Source: Alloprevotella sp. (GTDB taxonomy: Bacteria > Bacteroidota > Bacteroidia > Bacteroidales > Bacteroidaceae). Taken from it: a stretch of DNA of 7,324 nucleotides. The translations under genes were made by a program, and so were the position numbers. Under the pieces are notes generated by a model. That model saw only the letters and a list, made by a program, of their open reading frames with translations. It searched no databases and was not told the DNA's origin. Each line of letters starts with the position of its first letter. Positions within the stretch are counted from its first letter, which is position 1. Below are positions 4,519 to 7,324 of this stretch, piece by piece. The DNA lies in contig JABZGM010000104.1 of assembly GCA_015259235.1 (NCBI GenBank), forward strand, positions 1 through 7,324, written 5' to 3'.

Positions 4519-7302
4519 ATGAATGCAAGAGAATATATGATTGTTGACCTGGAAAGAAAGGGCGACAAGCGCATGTTTATCACCGAACAAGTGTCCTCGA
4601 TTCAACGCAACGAGCAAGGACTGTGGAGCGTGGTGTTCGGCACTTCGCGGAGGGTATTTCGCTACAACCCTGCGCGATTGCTCTGCCTCACCAACCCAAC
4701 GAAAGTGGACATCCGAAATAAAGGACTCTACGTTCGCAACAAACGCATCAGAGAACCGCAAGAGGTGCTCTGCTTCTCGGAGGGTAAGCACACCTTCTAT
4801 CGCGTGACCAACCGATATGGCTGCAGCGAATGTGTGGAAGAAGCGCAGGTGTATATCACACGCACCCCTATAGACAAAAACGGAGGTTCGACGTGGGATT
4901 ACCTCAAGAAGTTGGCAGAGGAGACAGGACTTCGCTCTGAAGACGAAGAACAAGAAGGGGATGCCGGCATGAACTCCCTCTCCGAGCAGTATGGGTGGGT
5001 AGATGTGAAGCGCGACAATGTGCCGCTCGCACAATATCTGGGGGACAAGCGTGAGCTGACTAGGCACAAATTGCCGAAAGTGGTGTATTTCCCCTTTGGG
5101 TGCAATGCCAGTCAAAAGGCGGCGGTGGAAGCTGCGCTCACGCATCAAGTGAGTGTGGTGCAAGGACCTCCGGGTACTGGAAAAACCCAAACGATCCTCA
5201 ACATCATCGCTAACCTTTTGTTGGTGAACAAGACGGTGATGGTGGTGTCGAACAACAATTCGGCAGTGGCAAACGTGGTGGAGAAACTGGAACGTGAAGG
5301 ACTGGGCTTTCTGGTGGCAACACTCGGAAAATCTGAAAAACGGGATGAATTCATTCGGCAACAACAGCTTTGCTATCCCGACATGAGTGCATGGAAGGTG
5401 GAGCAAAGTTCGGTGGTGAAACAAGAGGTGCAATCGTCACTCGCTGCTGTGTCGCAAGGATTTGACGACCAAACCCAGCGTGCTCTGCTACAAGCTGAAT
5501 TGGATGCTTTGCTCACTGAAAAGCAATATAACGACCAGTGGCAAAACACAAGTGAGAAATATGATGGGCTCAAACGGAAGCCTTCGGCAAAACTCCTGCA
5601 ACTGCTCCTAGCGTGCAAGATGAAGACGGAGCGCGAAGAAACCTTCAGTCTGTGGCAACGGATGAAATGGGCTTTCACCTTGGGCACTCCTCTCTTCACA
5701 TGGCTCAAAGAGCAGCCTTCGCTACTGATAGCGCCGCTGGAAAGTGCCTACTACGAAGCGAGGGAAGGAGAAATCTGCGCGAATCTGGCGCGCATCAATG
5801 CTCGCCTGCAAGGGATGGATGTGCAAGCGTGTGTGAAACGTCTGCAAACTTCGTCGTTGCAGCTGCTCAAACACCAAATCGAGAAACGCTATGCTCACCG
5901 CACGCGCCCCATGTTTAGCAAGAAAGACATCAGACACAACACCGAAGCCTTGCTCCAAGAATATCCTGTGGTGCTGAGCACTACCTATTCTGCCAAACGG
6001 TGTTTGAGTCCTGACCTTGTGTTTGACTACGTGATTATGGACGAGGCTTCGCAAGTGGACATCAAGACGGGAGCTTTGACCCTGTCGTGTGCCATGAATG
6101 CCGTCATTGTGGGCGATACGCAGCAACTGCCCCAAGTGGTGGACCGAACCCAACGGCACGCCATCGAAGCCATCTTGAGCACCTATCAGGTGGAGGAGCC
6201 TTACAATGCCGCCACACATAGTTTCTTGCAGTCTTGTCTAGAGGTGTTCAAGGATGCGCCCGTCACTTTGCTCAAAGAGCACTATCGCTGTCATCCGAAA
6301 ATCATAGAATTTTGCAACCAACGATTCTACGGCGGACAGCTCATCGCCATGACCCACGACACGGGGGAGGAGGATGTGCTGCGAGTGGTACGCACGGTTA
6401 AGGGAAATCACGAACGCACAAGCTATATTCACCCGGAGAGTGCCGCCACAGGTTCGCACATCAACCCACGAGAAGTAGAGGTGATTCGCCAAGAAGTCAT
6501 GCCGCTTTATGCCGAAGACGAGAGTGTGGGCATCATCACTCCCTATCGCGATCAAGCCTGTCAAATCAATCGGGCTTTGCGACAAGACCTAGCAAGCACG
6601 GTGCACAAATATCAGGGACGTGAGTGCAACACCATCATCATGAGTATGGTGGACAGTGTGCCGACACCTTTTTCCGACGATGCACAACTGCTCAATGTGG
6701 CAGTGTCGCGTGCCAAATCTCGGCTTTGCATCGTGGTTTCGGGCAATGAGATTCCCCACGACTCCAATTTGGGACAACTCATCGCGTATGTGGACTATCA
6801 TAATTTTGAGATTAGAGAGAGTAAGCTCCACTCTGTCTTCGACCTTCTCTATGAGCAATATACCGCCGAACGCATAGCCTTCTTGGAGCAGCACCCACCG
6901 GTGTCTGAGCATTTGTCGGAAACCTTGGTCTACTATACGCTGCAGGATGCTTTGTCGGCTTTGTCGTGGAGGCAAATGAGGGTGCTGTGCCACTATCCTT
7001 TGTCAAGACTCATTGGCGAATGCCACGCACTCAATGAGCAAGAGCGTGCTTTTGCCCATCACCCTCTCTCGCACGTTGACTTTTTGGTCTACAACGTTTT
7101 GACTCACCAGCCGCTCCTTGCCATCGAAGTGGATGGATGGCACTACCACCAACAACACGCGACCCAAAGTGCGCGCGACGAACTCAAAAATGAGATTCTC
7201 GCAAAGGTTGATTTGCCTTTGCATCGCCTTTCCACCACCGACATCGTCACCCTCGAAACGATGATGTCCTTGCTTCAACAGACATTAGAGGGTAGACATT
7301 AG
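4519..7302 (+). CDS. Upf1-like SF1 helicase fused to C-terminal PD-(D/E)XK (DUF2726-like) nuclease
   Basis: This is a 927-residue protein from ATG 4519. The frame can be extended to TTG 4483, but that codon overlaps the -7 promoter box. After a beta-rich N-terminal region of unknown role (about 1-190), the Upf1/Dna2-type SF1 motifs appear in order: Q motif NASQ (196-199), Walker A GPPGTGKT (216-223), Ia VVSNNNSAVANV (242-253), II DEAS (508-511), III GDTQQLPQV (532-540), IV HYRCHP (588-593), V TVHKYQGRE (694-702) and VI LNVAVSRAK (725-733). A long helical insertion with WQRMKWAFTLG separates Ia and II. The C-terminal HVDFLVY (852-858) and AIEVDGWHYH (868-877), then RDELKNEIL and LPLHRLST, form a PD-(D/E)XK fold with D854, E870 and D872 as likely metal ligands, as in DUF2726 proteins. 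All motifs look intact, so unwinding coupled to cleavage of nucleic acid is expected. Helicase-nuclease fusions of this type are common in phage defence (compare Mokosh type II, which carries a PLD nuclease), but this substrate is unknown. The last five residues, LEGRH, and the TAG come from heptad repeats. Confidence 0.88.
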   Translation: MNAREYMIVDLERKGDKRMFITEQVSSIQRNEQGLWSVVFGTSRRVFRYNPARLLCLTNPTKVDIRNKGLYVRNKRIREPQEVLCFSEGKHTFYRVTNRYGCSECVEEAQVYITRTPIDKNGGSTWDYLKKLAEETGLRSEDEEQEGDAGMNSLSEQYGWVDVKRDNVPLAQYLGDKRELTRHKLPKVVYFPFGCNASQKAAVEAALTHQVSVVQGPPGTGKTQTILNIIANLLLVNKTVMVVSNNNSAVANVVEKLEREGLGFLVATLGKSEKRDEFIRQQQLCYPDMSAWKVEQSSVVKQEVQSSLAAVSQGFDDQTQRALLQAELDALLTEKQYNDQWQNTSEKYDGLKRKPSAKLLQLLLACKMKTEREETFSLWQRMKWAFTLGTPLFTWLKEQPSLLIAPLESAYYEAREGEICANLARINARLQGMDVQACVKRLQTSSLQLLKHQIEKRYAHRTRPMFSKKDIRHNTEALLQEYPVVLSTTYSAKRCLSPDLVFDYVIMDEASQVDIKTGALTLSCAMNAVIVGDTQQLPQVVDRTQRHAIEAILSTYQVEEPYNAATHSFLQSCLEVFKDAPVTLLKEHYRCHPKIIEFCNQRFYGGQLIAMTHDTGEEDVLRVVRTVKGNHERTSYIHPESAATGSHINPREVEVIRQEVMPLYAEDESVGIITPYRDQACQINRALRQDLASTVHKYQGRECNTIIMSMVDSVPTPFSDDAQLLNVAVSRAKSRLCIVVSGNEIPHDSNLGQLIAYVDYHNFEIRESKLHSVFDLLYEQYTAERIAFLEQHPPVSEHLSETLVYYTLQDALSALSWRQMRVLCHYPLSRLIGECHALNEQERAFAHHPLSHVDFLVYNVLTHQPLLAIEVDGWHYHQQHATQSARDELKNEILAKVDLPLHRLSTTDIVTLETMMSLLQQTLEGRH

Positions 7303-7324
7303 AGGGTCGCAGACCCTTTTATGC
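7280..7324. repeat. Third copy of the heptad/hairpin repeat, truncated by the window end
   Basis: An exact 14-bp tandem duplication (AGACATTAGAGGGT at 7280-7293 and 7294-7307) overlaps the final codons of the helicase-nuclease gene. It runs into GGGTC-GCA-GACCC and TTTTATGC. The last 26 bases of the window (7299-7324) are identical to 4297-4322 in element B, so the full element probably continues past the edge in the same orientation. Confidence 0.8.
7301..7320 (+). terminator. Terminator-like triloop hairpin at the end of the helicase-nuclease gene
   Basis: AGAGGGTC-GCA-GACCCTTT plus a further T is identical to the first hairpin after the DUF285 gene. Here the last two bases of the TAG stop codon (7300-7302) are part of the extended stem, so translation termination and the hairpin physically overlap. 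Confidence 0.5.

Noticed and set aside
4510..5433. A 307-codon open frame on the minus strand, opposite the helicase gene
   Set aside because: Its translation is rich in His/Arg/Leu with no recognisable domain, and it lies entirely antisense to a region coding clear SF1 motifs.

Overview
The window looks like chromosomal DNA of a Bacteroidota bacterium, most likely from the Prevotella/Bacteroides side of the phylum. The evidence is two upstream elements matching the Bacteroidota -7 consensus TAnnTTTG (TAACTTTG at 3362 and TATCTTTG at 4478), almost no Shine-Dalgarno sequences, and a BspA-like (DUF285) surface protein with the Prevotella-type ending 'GIYTLQG...LPAGIYIVDG'. The genus is an inference; there is no rRNA or other marker here. 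All recognised genes are on the + strand.

Layout. (1) 1-911: the 3' part of a DUF262 protein with a C-terminal DUF1524/HNH-type nuclease region. (2) 972-3194: a complete DUF262 protein with the DGQQR motif but no visible HNH end, 60 bp downstream and probably in the same operon. These two form a GmrSD-like, type IV-restriction-like pair. (3) 3192-3315: a compact repeat element. (4) 3480-4286: a secreted DUF285 leucine-rich-repeat protein with its own promoter. (5) 4269-4462: a larger composite repeat element. (6) 4519-7302: a Upf1-like SF1 helicase fused to a C-terminal PD-(D/E)XK (DUF2726-like) nuclease, again with its own promoter. (7) 7280-7324: the start of a third copy of the repeat, cut off by the window end.

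The genes suggest an accessory or defence-type region: two DUF262 restriction-like proteins and a helicase-nuclease, with a surface protein between them. There is no direct evidence that they act as one system, since promoters and terminator-like hairpins divide the region into three transcription units.

The most unusual signal lies between the genes. A repeat family is built from heptanucleotides (consensus TTAGANG, with TAG every 7 bases) joined to triloop hairpins (GGGTC-GCA-GACCC followed by Ts; GCCAC-GGA-GTGGC) and a GC-rich block (GGCTCGCGCGGTTGG). Because 7 is not a multiple of 3, three heptads give a TAG in every reading frame, and inverted heptads do the same with TAA. All three complete genes end on a TAG supplied by these heptads, and two of them have their last five residues (LEVRH and LEGRH) encoded by the repeat. 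The elements therefore behave like portable 'gene ends' carrying an all-frame stop block and a terminator-like hairpin, and they bracket the genes as cassettes.
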